Below are positions 10,001 to 17,916 of a stretch of 44,136 nt of DNA, in pieces; within the stretch, counting starts at the first letter, position 1, and the number at the start of each line of letters is the position of its first letter. The DNA is taken from positions 1 through 44,136 of the forward strand of contig JAUNWT010000010.1 of assembly GCA_030540195.1 (NCBI GenBank), in the 5' to 3' direction. The notes under the pieces are model-generated. The model was not told the origin of the DNA. It saw only the letters and a list, made by a program, of their open reading frames with translations, and ran no database searches. The stretch comes from Bacillota bacterium. Its GTDB lineage: Bacteria; Bacillota_I; Bacilli_A; Erysipelotrichales; Coprobacillaceae. The position numbers and the translations under genes were made by a program.

Positions 10001-11333
10001 AGCTTATGGTTATGCGAAGGGTTATGCGGAAACACTTGGTGTTGAAAATGAAATGCGAAGTGCAGAATTAGAAAGAATTGCCCGTGGTTGTGGTGGAGTT
10101 AAACGTACAACCGGACAACATCCAGGTGGTATCATTGTTATTCCTAGAGATTATGATGTTTTTGATTTTACGCCTTATCAATATCCTGCTGATGATTTAT
10201 CAGCAGAATGGCGTACGACTCACTTCGACTTCCATGCGATTCATGATAATGTCTTAAAGTTCGATATTTTAGGACATGTCGATCCAACTGTTATTCGTAT
10301 GTTACAAGATTTAACAGGAGTTGATCCTAAAACAATTCCTACAAATGATACGAAAGTTATGTCACTTTTTACAACGAGTGAAGCTTTAGGAATTGATTTA
10401 TCTTATATTAATTGTAAAAGTGGTGCATTAGGTCTACCTGAATTTGGTACAACCTTTGTACGAGGAATGCTTGATCAAACACGACCAACAACTTTTAATG
10501 ATTTAGTTATCATTTCAGGGTTATCTCATGGAACCGACGTTTATCTTGGAAATGCGGAAACACTTATTAAAAATGGAACATGTACCTTAAAAGAAGTTAT
10601 TGGATGTCGTGATGACATCATGGTTTATTTAATTGAAAAAGGTCTGCCAAATAAAGATGCCTTCGATATTATGGAATGTGTTCGTAAAGGAAAATCGCCA
10701 GCAGTTTTCCCTGAAAAGAAATATGAAGAGTTAATGAAAAAGTACAATGTACCTCAATGGTATATTGATTCATGTAAAAAAATCAAATACATGTTCCCTA
10801 AGGCTCATGCCGTTGCTTATGTACTTTCAGCGATTCGTGTGGCATGGTGGAAACTTTATTATCCAAGAGAATATTATGCGGTTTATTTTTCAACGCGTTG
10901 TGATTTCTTTGATATTGATACGCTTGTTGCTGGAAAAGATGCAATTCTGGCAAGACGTAAAGAAATTGAAATGTTAAGAGAAAATAGACAATCTTCCAAT
11001 AAAGATGAAGGATTATGGGATGTTTTTGAAATTGCTTTAGAAATGATTGATCGTGGATTCCACTTCAGTCCATTGAACTTAGAAAAATCAGATGCAAGTA
11101 ATTTCATTTTGGATCCGGATGATCCAAGTGGTTTACTTCCACCATTTAGCTCTGTTGATTCATTAGGTGAATCTGTGGCTAAAACAGTTATTGAAGCAAG
11201 AGAAAAAGGACCTTTCTTATCGAAAGAAGATGTGATTAAACGTACGAAATTAAATAACTCTCATATTAAACAACTGACAAAAATGGGAGTCTTTAATGGA
11301 ATGCAAGAAGAAAATCAATTATCACTTTTCTAG
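7017..11333 (+). CDS. polC: DNA polymerase III alpha subunit, Gram-positive PolC type
   Basis: PolC is the replicative polymerase of low-GC Gram-positives and has proofreading activity. The 1438-residue protein reads, in order: an N-terminal domain, an OB fold near 220-300, a PHP domain beginning at ELHTHSKMSAMDG (about 320), an inserted DEDDh exonuclease starting FDLETTGF (about 405), the rest of PHP, a zinc site CLHC...CPVC (about 905-940), the palm with PDIDLNFSG (aspartates about 956 and 958), and an RTTGQHPGG segment. Length matches the family. The ATG at 7017 follows GGTGGAG; an upstream in-frame codon overlaps the terminator. proS, often next to polC in Bacilli, is absent. Confidence 0.97.
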   Translation: MNKLIILLKQLNIIDQVSILMHAKLNRVVVHQNNEYSFYIESKDFIPFEEYQLLINSSDQFPYPTEFIFNYPEDFSYDQDWSYYLGYIIEKMKLLSPLFTSLKIEDIEINQVIKIGVLNEIQLEQYQQLQNKIKQLFKEIGLNKSFQFYIKEDAAELESLLQEMDSYEPVQIDLTEFKKAEAPKPKFDYKNNYRREKGEATFLKLHEITSQTMENNCTIQGYVFKTELIKTRAGKHIQTLWVTDYTDSIMVKRFENNTNNNIDDIKILDKGKVWIKATGEIRLDNYARETVMMARSIEIVKEPASRQDNAKEKRVELHTHSKMSAMDGIGNISDYINQVAKWGHKAIAVTDHGNVQSFPEAQIASLKAGIKMIYGVELNMIEPYFNIVFNEKNMSIEDATYVSFDLETTGFSVIHDGITEFGAVKIKNGEVVDRLQSFIHPGKSIGTRVSQLTSITNEMVADAPSIKEFLPKILEFFEGSILVAHNAKFDIGFLNESLKRLGQEPIQNPVIDSLALARAIMKPMKSYRLGNVCRVYRVNYDDEVAHRADYDAEVLGSVFTTMLHSIMQNGQYNLLDLNKLQKDDAYKIVFPYHMTALALNKEGLKNMFKIVSEANTTYFHDGSRIPKERLEYYRKGLLFGTSCYRSDVFEAALNSSDEKLEELLKFYDYVEIQPFDDYYHLIDRGQIESKEDLIISIKRLISAAKKLDKIIVATGDVHFLNEKDKIYRDVFISQPKIGIGHRAHPLCDRKNPRAFTPSQYLRTTDEMLKCYDYLTPEECYEYVVTNTNKIADMVEEIRPIHDKLFTPTIDNADENLTKICYDTAHRLYGEQLPEIVEKRLEKELSNIIKHGFGVIYYISHLLVKKSNDDGYLVGSRGSVGSSFVATMSGITEVNPLPPHYLCLHCSHSEFLEEGVAADGYDLPDKICPVCGKPMKGEGHNIPFETFLGFNADKVPDIDLNFSGAYQANAHAFTKTIFGEDHVFRAGTISTVAEKTAYGYAKGYAETLGVENEMRSAELERIARGCGGVKRTTGQHPGGIIVIPRDYDVFDFTPYQYPADDLSAEWRTTHFDFHAIHDNVLKFDILGHVDPTVIRMLQDLTGVDPKTIPTNDTKVMSLFTTSEALGIDLSYINCKSGALGLPEFGTTFVRGMLDQTRPTTFNDLVIISGLSHGTDVYLGNAETLIKNGTCTLKEVIGCRDDIMVYLIEKGLPNKDAFDIMECVRKGKSPAVFPEKKYEELMKKYNVPQWYIDSCKKIKYMFPKAHAVAYVLSAIRVAWWKLYYPREYYAVYFSTRCDFFDIDTLVAGKDAILARRKEIEMLRENRQSSNKDEGLWDVFEIALEMIDRGFHFSPLNLEKSDASNFILDPDDPSGLLPPFSSVDSLGESVAKTVIEAREKGPFLSKEDVIKRTKLNNSHIKQLTKMGVFNGMQEENQLSLF

Positions 11334-11337
11334 TGAC

Positions 11338-11366
11338 TTGATTATCTATTCAGTTTATGCTATATT
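11338..11366 (+). promoter_or_regulatory. Promoter for the rimP-nusA-infB-rbfA operon
   Basis: TTGATT (11338-11343) and TATATT (11361-11366) are exactly 17 bases apart, and TGC precedes the -10. It starts four bases after the polC stop and would give a leader of about 60 bases before rimP. Confidence 0.75.
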
Positions 11367-11390
11367 ATTTATAGTTTCATAGAGAGAAAC

Positions 11391-11408
11391 GAGTGGGGGA
11401 ACCCACTC
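11391..11408 (+). promoter_or_regulatory. Leader hairpin with GNRA tetraloop upstream of rimP
   Basis: A perfect 7-bp stem GAGTGGG / CCCACTC is closed by GGAA, a GNRA tetraloop, and followed by TTTATTATT. The T tract is interrupted, so it could be a weak terminator, an RNA-stabilising 5' hairpin, or a protein-binding site such as one for NusA or S15-like feedback. Its place in the leader of the nusA operon makes a regulatory role plausible but unproven. Confidence 0.5.
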
Positions 11409-11432
11409 TTTATTATTGAATGGGGTGAAAAA

Positions 11433-11900
11433 ATGGAATTATTAGAAAGTATTAAAAATATGGTATTACCTTTTATTGAACAACATGATTGTTACTTAGA
11501 TGACATCGAATATGTCAAAGATGGTAATGATATGTATTTACGTATCTATATTGAAAAAAATGAAGGTTATTTAGATATGGATACATGTGTTGCTGTAAGT
11601 GAATTAATTAGTGATAAATTGGATGAAGTTGATCCAATAAAAGAAGAATACATTTTAGAAGTTTCTTCACCAGGTATTGAAAAGCCTTTAAAAACATTTG
11701 AACAAGTAGAAAAATCGATTGGGGAATATGTTTATGCAAAATTTAAAAACCCTAAATCTGGTCTACATGAAGTAGAAGGATATTTAAAGTCAATCGATGG
11801 ACAACAATTAGAATTTGAATATCTTGTTAAAAACATTAAGAAAAAGATTGTTGTTGATTATGATAATATTCAATTTATTAGATTAGCTGTAAAGTTTTAG
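11433..11900 (+). CDS. rimP: Ribosome maturation factor RimP
   Basis: RimP assists assembly of the 30S subunit. The 155-residue protein has the family core: DDIEYVKDGNDMYLRIYIE, followed by VSELISDKLDEVDPI and EEYILEVSSPGIEKPLKT. The ATG follows GGGGTGA. It is the first gene of the rimP-nusA-ylxR-ylxQ-infB-rbfA operon, 12 bases before nusA. Confidence 0.94.
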   Translation: MELLESIKNMVLPFIEQHDCYLDDIEYVKDGNDMYLRIYIEKNEGYLDMDTCVAVSELISDKLDEVDPIKEEYILEVSSPGIEKPLKTFEQVEKSIGEYVYAKFKNPKSGLHEVEGYLKSIDGQQLEFEYLVKNIKKKIVVDYDNIQFIRLAVKF

Positions 11901-11912
11901 GAGGAATTAAAA

Positions 11913-13235
11913 GTGGCTAGTAAAAAATTTATGGATGCATTAAATCTTTTATGTGAAGAAAAAGGAATTGAAAAAGATGTTTTCTTAGAAATGCTTAAAG
12001 AATCAATTGCGAAAGCATATAAGAAAAACTATATGATTCCTGAAGCAAATGTACGTGTTGAAATCAATGAAAAAACAGGAAAATTTAGATTGTTTGAAAT
12101 TAGAACAGTTGTTGATGATTTAGAAGATGAAGATTTAGAAGTTTCATTAGATGAAGCAAGAGAAATCAATGAAAATTATCAAGTTGGTGACATCATCGAA
12201 ACAGAAGCTGATGTAGATCATATTGGACGTTTAGCAGCAATTCAAACAAAACAATTATTCAGACAAAAAATACGAGAAACTGAAAAAGAAACATTATATA
12301 ATGAATTTGCAGATAAAAAAGATGATATCATTACTGGTATCGTTGATCGTGTTGAACCTAAATTTGCTATCGTTAATATTGGAAAAACTGGAGCTTTCTT
12401 AGGATTAAATCAACAAATTCCAGGTGAAACATTACGTGAAGGACAACATGTTAAAGTTTATGTAAGTGATGTTGATCGTGGAACTAAAGGAACACATATT
12501 GTTGTAAGTAGAACAGAACCGCAATTTGTTAAAAGATTATTTGAATTAGAGGTACCAGAAGTATTCGATGGTACTGTTGAAATTAAATCTGTTTCTCGTG
12601 AACCAGGAGAAAGAAGTAAAGTTGCTGTTTATACAGCTGTTGAAGGATTAGATCCAATTGGTTCATGTGTTGGACCAAAAGGTTCACGTGTTAAAAACGT
12701 GGTTGATGAATTAAATGGAGAAATGATTGACATTATCGAATGGTCAAGTGATCCAGTTGTTTATATTTCACATGCTTTATCACCATCAGATGTTTTAACA
12801 GTTTCTGTCAATGAAGAAGCACACAGTGCTTTAGTTATCGTTCCTGATGATCAACTTTCATTAGCTATCGGTAAACGTGGACAAAATGCAAGACTTGCTG
12901 TAAGACTTACTGGATGGAAAATTGATATCAAATCATTATCAGAAGCAAAAGAACTTGGTTTAATGGAAACAATCGCACAAAAAGAAGAATCACCAGTTGA
13001 TGATGATTTCCAAGATGAATTTGCTCAAGAAATGTTAAATAATGAAGAAGAAGTCAAAGAAGAAGTTGTTGAAGAATCTGTAGAAGAACCTGTTGTTGAA
13101 CAACAAGAAGACGTTGAAGAAACTGTCGAAGAAGATTATGATGAAGATTTTGAAGACTTCGAAGATGATGATTACAGCAAATATGATGAAGATATCGACT
13201 ATGATGAATATGACAAATATTATGATGAAGATTAA
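11913..13235 (+). CDS. nusA: Transcription termination/antitermination factor NusA with long acidic tail
   Basis: NusA binds RNA polymerase and modulates pausing, termination and antitermination. The 440-residue protein has the N-terminal polymerase-binding domain (1-125), an S1 domain (about 133-200) and two KH domains (about 200-345) with CVGPKGSRVKNV and AIGKRGQNARLAVRLTGW. From about residue 358 to the end it carries an 83-residue tail in which about half the residues are Asp or Glu, ending in tyrosine-aspartate repeats. Typical Gram-positive NusA proteins stop near 370 residues. The GTG start follows GGAGG. Confidence 0.95.
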   Translation: MASKKFMDALNLLCEEKGIEKDVFLEMLKESIAKAYKKNYMIPEANVRVEINEKTGKFRLFEIRTVVDDLEDEDLEVSLDEAREINENYQVGDIIETEADVDHIGRLAAIQTKQLFRQKIRETEKETLYNEFADKKDDIITGIVDRVEPKFAIVNIGKTGAFLGLNQQIPGETLREGQHVKVYVSDVDRGTKGTHIVVSRTEPQFVKRLFELEVPEVFDGTVEIKSVSREPGERSKVAVYTAVEGLDPIGSCVGPKGSRVKNVVDELNGEMIDIIEWSSDPVVYISHALSPSDVLTVSVNEEAHSALVIVPDDQLSLAIGKRGQNARLAVRLTGWKIDIKSLSEAKELGLMETIAQKEESPVDDDFQDEFAQEMLNNEEEVKEEVVEESVEEPVVEQQEDVEETVEEDYDEDFEDFEDDDYSKYDEDIDYDEYDKYYDED

Positions 13236-13246
13236 GGTGGGTTTCT

Positions 13247-13501
13247 ATGAAAAAAATACCGCTTAGAAAATGTCTTGCAACAAATGAACAATTACCAAAA
13301 AAAGAATTAATTCGTGTTGTAAGAAATAAAGAAGGTCAAGTTTTTGTTGATCCAACTGGAAAAATGAATGGACGTGGCGCTTATCTTAAAAAAAGTGTTG
13401 AAGCAATTGAGATTGCAAAAAAGAAAAAGCTTTTAAGCCGTTCATTAGAAGTTGAAATTCCTGATGAAATATTTGAGGAGTTGAAATCTTATTGTGATTA
13501 A
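13247..13501 (+). CDS. rnpM: YlxR/RnpM family RNA-binding protein
   Basis: This small basic protein (84 residues) belongs to the YlxR family, reported in Bacillus to modulate RNase P and hence also named RnpM. It shows PLRKCLATNEQLPKKELIRVV and the GRGAYL motif. It sits between nusA and the L7Ae-like gene as in most Bacillota and overlaps the next gene by eight bases. Confidence 0.9.
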   Translation: MKKIPLRKCLATNEQLPKKELIRVVRNKEGQVFVDPTGKMNGRGAYLKKSVEAIEIAKKKKLLSRSLEVEIPDEIFEELKSYCD

Positions 13502-13796
13502 TAAAAATTATTTAAATATGTTAGGTCTTGCAAATGCAGCAAGAGCACTTGTAAATGGAGAAACTTTAATTAAAAGTATTTCTGCCAATAAAGTGGAACT
13601 TGTTTTAATCGCTAATGATGCAAGTGATAACACAAAAAAGAAAATTACAGATAAATGTCAATTTTATCATGTTGATTATTTTATAGTTGATGATATTGAA
13701 ACAATTTCAAAAGCAATCGGTAAACATAACCGGGTTGCTGTAGGTATTACAAATCAAGGATTTGCAAAAAAAATTAAAGAAATGATAGGAGGTTGA
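13494..13796 (+). CDS. ylxQ: YlxQ, L7Ae-family RNA-binding protein
   Basis: The 100-residue product is an L7Ae/L30e-type kink-turn RNA-binding protein. [16 protein letters not shown] and [16 protein letters not shown] match the family, and the expected third segment is [10 protein letters not shown]. The GTG at 13494 overlaps ylxR by eight bases and has GAGGAG upstream; starting later would remove the first helix. It precedes infB by four bases. Confidence 0.88.
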   Translation: MINKNYLNMLGLANAARALVNGETLIKSISANKVELVLIANDASDNTKKKITDKCQFYHVDYFIVDDIETISKAIGKHNRVAVGITNQGFAKKIKEMIGG

Positions 13797-13800
13797 TTTT

Positions 13801-15645
13801 ATGGCAAAACAAAATAAAAAGAAAAAAGGTGCACCAAAGAAAAAACAATTACAATCCAACTTTCCTACTAAAAAAGAAACAGTAGAAGTAAAAGATGGCG
13901 TAATTTCTTATGAAGAAGGAATTACAGTTGGTGAACTTGCAGAAAAATTAGGACAAACCCCTGCAAATGTTATTAAAGTGTTATTTTTATTAGGAACAAT
14001 GGTAACAATAAATTCGTCATTAAATGATGAACAAGTAGAACTTATTTGTTTAGAATACGGTTGTGAATGTGAAAAACATGTTCCTGTTGATGAAATCAAT
14101 TTTGAAAATATTGAAGTTGTTGATGATGAAAAAGATCTACAACCTCGTTGTCCAGTTGTAACAATCATGGGACATGTCGATCACGGAAAAACAACTTTAT
14201 TAGATACAATTCGTAAATCAGCAGTTGTTGATGGTGAATTTGGTGGAATTACGCAACATATTGGAGCTTATCAAGTAGAAGTCAATGGTAAAAAGGTTAC
14301 TTTCTTAGATACTCCAGGTCACGAAGCTTTCACTGCTATGAGAGCACGTGGAGCTCAAGTAACAGACATTGTTATTATTGTTGTTGCTGCTGACGATGGA
14401 GTTATGCCTCAAACAAAAGAAGCTATTGACCATGCCAAAGCAGCAGGAGTACCAATTGTTGTTGCAATCAATAAGATTGATAAAGAAGGTGCTGATCCAG
14501 AAAGAATTAAAGCAGAAATGGCTGAAGAAGGATTATTACCAGAAGAATGGGGTGGAGATACAGTTTATTGTGAAATCTCTGCGAAAAAGAAAATTGGTAT
14601 TGAAGAATTATTAGAAACATTAACAGTTGTTGCTGAATTAGCTGATTTAAAAGCTAATCCAAATAGATATGCTTATGGTAGTGTTGTTGAAGGTAAGTTA
14701 GACAAAGGACGTGGTGCTGTTGCAACTTTATTAGTTGAAAATGGTACATTAAGAGCAAGTGATCCAATCGTTGTTGGAGCTGCATTTGGTCGTGTACGTC
14801 AAATGTTAGATGATAAAGGACGTGTTATCAAAGAAGCTTTACCTGGTACACCAGTAGAAATTACAGGATTAAATGAAGTTCCTGTTGCGGGTGATAAATT
14901 CATGGTTTTCGAATCTGAAAAACAAGCTCGTAGTGTCGGTGAAACACGTATGAAAGCTAAAATTGAAAAAGATCGTAATTCAGGAGCTGCTTTATCATTA
15001 GATGATTTATATTCGCAAATAAAAGAAGGTCAAATTATTGATTTAAATATTATCGTTAAAGCAGATGTACAAGGTACTGCAGAAGCAGTTAAAGCATCCT
15101 TAGAAAAAATTGATGTTGATGGTGTACGTGTAAATGTTATCCGTTCAACAGTTGGGGCAATCTCTGAATCAGATGTTATCCTTGCAAGTGCTTCACAAGC
15201 AATTATTTATGGATTCAACGTAAGACCTGATGCAAAAGTAAGAAGTAAAGCAGAAGAAGAAAATGTTGAAATTCGTTTACACAATGTCATCTATAAGATG
15301 GTTGAAGAAATTGAAACAGCTATGAAAGGTATGCTAGCTCCAGAATATCATGAAGTTGTTACTGGACAAGCTGAAATCCGTCAAGTAATCAAAGCAAGTA
15401 AAGTAGGTAATATCGCAGGATGTTATGTTACTGATGGTTCTATTAAAAGAAATAGTGGTATCCGTTTAATCCGTGATGGTATCGTTGTTTATGAAGGTAA
15501 ACTTGCCTCACTTAGACGTTTTAAAGATGATGTTAAAGAAGTTAACTCTGGTTTTGAATGTGGTTTAAATATTGAAAACTACAATGATATCAAAGAAGGA
15601 GATATCATTGAAGGTTATGTTATGGAAGAAGTAGAAAAGAAATAG
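13801..15645 (+). CDS. infB: Translation initiation factor IF-2
   Basis: IF-2 is the GTPase that delivers initiator tRNA to the ribosome. The 614-residue protein has a short lysine-rich N-terminus, an IF2 N-domain (about 35-90), and a GTPase domain with G1 GHVDHGKT (124-131), G3 DTPGH (170-174) and G4 NKID (224-227), followed by beta-barrel domains and a C-terminal fMet-tRNA-binding domain. The N-terminal region is shorter than in Bacillus. ATG follows GGAGG. The operon context is standard. Confidence 0.97.
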   Translation: MAKQNKKKKGAPKKKQLQSNFPTKKETVEVKDGVISYEEGITVGELAEKLGQTPANVIKVLFLLGTMVTINSSLNDEQVELICLEYGCECEKHVPVDEINFENIEVVDDEKDLQPRCPVVTIMGHVDHGKTTLLDTIRKSAVVDGEFGGITQHIGAYQVEVNGKKVTFLDTPGHEAFTAMRARGAQVTDIVIIVVAADDGVMPQTKEAIDHAKAAGVPIVVAINKIDKEGADPERIKAEMAEEGLLPEEWGGDTVYCEISAKKKIGIEELLETLTVVAELADLKANPNRYAYGSVVEGKLDKGRGAVATLLVENGTLRASDPIVVGAAFGRVRQMLDDKGRVIKEALPGTPVEITGLNEVPVAGDKFMVFESEKQARSVGETRMKAKIEKDRNSGAALSLDDLYSQIKEGQIIDLNIIVKADVQGTAEAVKASLEKIDVDGVRVNVIRSTVGAISESDVILASASQAIIYGFNVRPDAKVRSKAEEENVEIRLHNVIYKMVEEIETAMKGMLAPEYHEVVTGQAEIRQVIKASKVGNIAGCYVTDGSIKRNSGIRLIRDGIVVYEGKLASLRRFKDDVKEVNSGFECGLNIENYNDIKEGDIIEGYVMEEVEKK

Positions 15646-15658
15646 GAGCGAATGATTT

Positions 15659-16006
15659 ATGTCATTAAAAACAGAAAGAATTAATGCTCAAATTCTAAGA
15701 GAAGTTTCTTTGATTTTACAAAATGAAGTAAGAGATCGTGATTTACGTTTATGTACAATTACAGCGGTTGAAACAACAAATGATTTATCTATTTCCAAAA
15801 TTTATGTTACTTTTTTAGGAAAAAATTATAATCAAGAAAAAGGAATGGAAGCTTTAGAAAGATCAAAAGGATTTATTCGTAATCTTTTAGCAAAAAAATT
15901 AAAGATTAGAAAATGTCCAGAATTACATTTTGTATTAGATACTTCTTTAGAATATGGAAATAAAATCGAAAGTATTATTAATTCATTACATGAAAAAGGC
16001 GAATAA
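15659..16006 (+). CDS. rbfA: 30S ribosome-binding factor A
   Basis: RbfA is a KH-like cold-shock factor for 16S rRNA 5' end maturation. The 115-residue protein shows RINAQILREVSLILQNEVRD near the start and LHFVLDTSLEYGNKIESII at the end, as expected. GGAG lies at the infB stop. The usual followers truB and ribF are absent; rbfA instead ends in a terminator that includes its stop codon. Confidence 0.92.
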   Translation: MSLKTERINAQILREVSLILQNEVRDRDLRLCTITAVETTNDLSISKIYVTFLGKNYNQEKGMEALERSKGFIRNLLAKKLKIRKCPELHFVLDTSLEYGNKIESIINSLHEKGE

Positions 16007-16024
16007 TGGCCTTTTTCTTTTTTT
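15992..16024 (+). terminator. Intrinsic terminator ending the rimP-rbfA operon
   Basis: A perfect 9-bp stem GAAAAAGGC / GCCTTTTTC brackets an eight-base loop that contains the rbfA stop codon, followed by a T tract. Confidence 0.88.
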
Positions 16025-16039
16025 ATTAAAATTAATCTA

Positions 16040-16048
16040 TGCTATAAT
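16040..16048 (+). promoter_or_regulatory. Extended -10 promoter for the aldose epimerase gene
   Basis: TGCTATAAT is a perfect extended -10. The -35 position is T-rich and weak because it overlaps the preceding terminator. It lies 25 bases before the gene start. Confidence 0.55.
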
Positions 16049-16073
16049 GTTTATATAGACAAGGAGGATTATC

Positions 16074-16952
16074 ATGGTAGAATTATCAAACCAATATTTA
16101 ACAGTAAATTTACATCCAAAAGGAGCAGAAATTATTTCTATTGTAGGAAATCAAGACCATATCAACTATATGTGGAAAAGGGATGCTTGCCAATGGGCCA
16201 ACAGTGCACCTATTTTATTTCCAATTGTAGGTGCAATTAAAAACGATACATGTCGTATTGATGGAAAAGAATATCATATGACTCAACATGGCTTTGCCCG
16301 TCATAATGAATTTGAAATTAAAAATCAAAGTCAAACAGAAGTAACATTCACACTTGTATCAAATGATGAAATTATTAAACAATATCCATTTTTATTTGAA
16401 CTTAATGTGACTTATAAATTAGTAGATAATACATTAAGTTGTTCTATTAATGTAAAAAATAAAGACCATCAAACAATTTATTTCCAAGTTGGTGGACATC
16501 CTGCTTTTGCTTGCCCATTTATGGAAAACGAATCAAGTAATGATTATTACGTAGAATTTTCTGAATATGAAACACGCAATCAAAAAGTGATTGATGTAGC
16601 TAAAAGAGGAATGTCACATGTAGAATTACCATTCTTTGATCATGAAAAGAGATTCTTTGTAAGACAACAACTTTTTAATAATGATGCTATTGTTATTAAA
16701 GATTTTAAATCAGAAAATATTTCAATTAAATCATTAAATCATCAAAAATCAATTGTTTTCCATATGCAAGGATTTGATCATGTTGGTTTATGGACAGCAA
16801 AACATGTTGGTGGTTTACTTGCTATTGAACCATGGGTTGGACATGCTGATTATGTTGATTTTGATGGAGAATTTAAAGAAAAAGAAAGCTGTGTTGCTTT
16901 AGATACTGATAAAGAATTTAATGTTCAATTTGCTGTTGAAATCAATCAATAG
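16074..16952 (+). CDS. Aldose 1-epimerase family protein (LacX-like)
   Basis: This cytoplasmic sugar mutarotase-like protein has 292 residues in a galactose-mutarotase beta-sandwich fold. The family segments visible are LHPKGAEIISI, MWKRDACQWANSAPILFPIVG, YHMTQHGFARHNEFEI with the first conserved His, GGHPAFACPF with the second, and EPWVGHADYVDF near the end. This pattern fits the LacX branch rather than classic GalM. Substrate is unknown: it stands alone with its own promoter, and no sugar operon flanks it. ATG follows AAGGAGG. Confidence 0.85.
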   Translation: MVELSNQYLTVNLHPKGAEIISIVGNQDHINYMWKRDACQWANSAPILFPIVGAIKNDTCRIDGKEYHMTQHGFARHNEFEIKNQSQTEVTFTLVSNDEIIKQYPFLFELNVTYKLVDNTLSCSINVKNKDHQTIYFQVGGHPAFACPFMENESSNDYYVEFSEYETRNQKVIDVAKRGMSHVELPFFDHEKRFFVRQQLFNNDAIVIKDFKSENISIKSLNHQKSIVFHMQGFDHVGLWTAKHVGGLLAIEPWVGHADYVDFDGEFKEKESCVALDTDKEFNVQFAVEINQ

Positions 16953-16985
16953 TTGACAATTTTTTTAAATGATTTTTGTTAAAAT
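16953..16985 (+). promoter_or_regulatory. Possible promoter for the Cse60-like gene
   Basis: TTGACA (16953-16958, overlapping the end of the upstream gene) is a perfect -35, but the nearest good -10, TGTTAAAAT (extended TG plus TAAAAT, 16980-16985), is 21 bases away, beyond the normal range. If the extended -10 acts alone, transcription would begin at about 16992, exactly at the ATG of the next gene. Confidence 0.35.
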
Positions 16986-16990
16986 CATTT
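16967..16990 (+). repeat. Perfect 10-bp inverted repeat upstream of the Cse60-like gene
   Basis: AAATGATTTT and AAAATCATTT are separated by TGTT. The dyad covers the candidate -10 and ends one base before the ATG. It has no useful T run after it, so it looks more like an operator for a dimeric regulator than a terminator. Confidence 0.55.
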
Positions 16991-16991
16991 T

Positions 16992-17159
16992 ATGAAAGTA
17001 AAAATAATTGAATGTAGTCACGAACTGGATTTGCAAGATGAAATCAATGATTTTTTAGGAAGAGGAAAGCGAATTATTGACATGAAGTATCAAGTTGCAA
17101 TGTGTTTTTCTTCTGAACTTGAATATTCTTTTAGTTGTTTTATTCTTTATGAAGATTAA
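16992..17159 (+). CDS. Cse60-like small protein
   Basis: A 55-residue protein beginning MKVKIIECSHELDLQDEIN and ending YSFSCFILYED. The pattern (short beta strand, helix with an LQDEINDFL core, IIDMKYQVA strand, tyrosine-rich final strand) matches the Cse60 sporulation-associated family as I know it; no function is established beyond sporulation-related expression in Bacillus. No ribosome binding site precedes the ATG, which fits a leaderless message. It is followed 51 bases later by a DUF1540 gene, also common in spore-formers. The family call is by eye. Confidence 0.6.
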   Translation: MKVKIIECSHELDLQDEINDFLGRGKRIIDMKYQVAMCFSSELEYSFSCFILYED

Positions 17160-17210
17160 AAAGTATAAAATGGAAAGAAATGGTTTAAACTCAATTATGG
17201 AGGTGAAATC

Positions 17211-17363
17211 ATGGCTAAAGATGTAAAATGTTCAGTAACAACATGTGCTTATCATGATCAAAATGATTGCTGTAAAGCAAATGAAATTCGTGTTTCAAAA
17301 TGTAATTGTAGTTCACCTTGTGAAGAACAAGAAACAGAATGTGGAACTTTTAAATTAAAATAG
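17211..17363 (+). CDS. DUF1540 cysteine-rich small protein
   Basis: A 50-residue protein with eight cysteines: VKCSVTTCAYHDQNDCCKANEI, then CNCSSPC and a final Cys near the end. The CSVxxC-x(n)-C pattern and the alternating Cys spacing are those of DUF1540, a presumed metal-binding family widespread in Clostridia and spore-formers, of unknown role. A strong GGAGGTGA precedes the ATG. It ends in a perfect palindromic terminator. Confidence 0.82.
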   Translation: MAKDVKCSVTTCAYHDQNDCCKANEIRVSKCNCSSPCEEQETECGTFKLK

Positions 17364-17389
17364 GAAATTTCCTATTTTAATTTTTTTTT
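17354..17389 (+). terminator. Terminator built from a 28-base perfect palindrome
   Basis: ATTAAAATAGGA and TCCTATTTTAAT form a 12-bp stem around AATT (17354-17381), with nine T residues from 17381 to 17389. It includes the stop codon of the DUF1540 gene. Confidence 0.85.
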
Positions 17390-17401
17390 ACAAGTTTGAT
17401 A

Positions 17402-17410
17402 TGCTATAAT
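17402..17410 (+). promoter_or_regulatory. Extended -10 promoter for the lipoprotein-rsuA-trmB-acpS operon
   Basis: TGCTATAAT again gives a perfect extended -10, with no convincing -35 (the region is the terminator T tract). The lipoprotein ATG lies 18 bases downstream with GGAGGGTGA between. Confidence 0.55.
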
Positions 17411-17427
17411 ATGGAGGGTGATTATAT

Positions 17428-17916
17428 ATGAAGAGATTTTTTGTTTTTTTGATACTACTTTTAACATTATCTGGTTGTCAAAACACACAAAATCAAGATA
17501 CAGTTTCAAAAAAGTTATATAATCAATACCGCCAATATTATCAATTAGTAACATCATCTCATGATTTCCAAGCAGAATGTGAGGAATGTTCAATTCAATT
17601 GATTGTTAATAAAACAACAAATAAACAAATTCGTTATGATGTTATTATTAATAATCCTAAAATTGAAATGGATAATATTAAAGCAATTGCATATGTAGAT
17701 AAAAAGAATAAAGATATACCAAGTATTGGTTTATTAGAAGAAAATTCTTTTTCTTTAAAACCGGATTATATAAATAAAGAAGAAGGATTTTATAAAGGAA
17801 TAAATTTGTCTGGTTTAACGACACAAACAAAATTTAAAGTAAGAATTTATTTTACATATGAAAATAATGGAATAAAGAAAGAAAGGTATGTAATATTAAA
17901 TGGCAATGCGTCTTGA
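17428..17916 (+). CDS. Small predicted lipoprotein of unknown function
   Basis: The 162-residue product has a lipoprotein signal peptide: basic MKR, a hydrophobic run, then lipobox LSGC with Cys at residue 17, so it should be anchored on the outer face of the membrane. The mature part is charged with no motif I recognise; a CEECSIQL segment (about residues 51-58) is notable, and alternating polar/hydrophobic stretches suggest a beta-rich domain. It overlaps the next gene by 17 bases, so it is probably co-translated with it. Not recognised further. Confidence 0.75.
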   Translation: MKRFFVFLILLLTLSGCQNTQNQDTVSKKLYNQYRQYYQLVTSSHDFQAECEECSIQLIVNKTTNKQIRYDVIINNPKIEMDNIKAIAYVDKKNKDIPSIGLLEENSFSLKPDYINKEEGFYKGINLSGLTTQTKFKVRIYFTYENNGIKKERYVILNGNAS

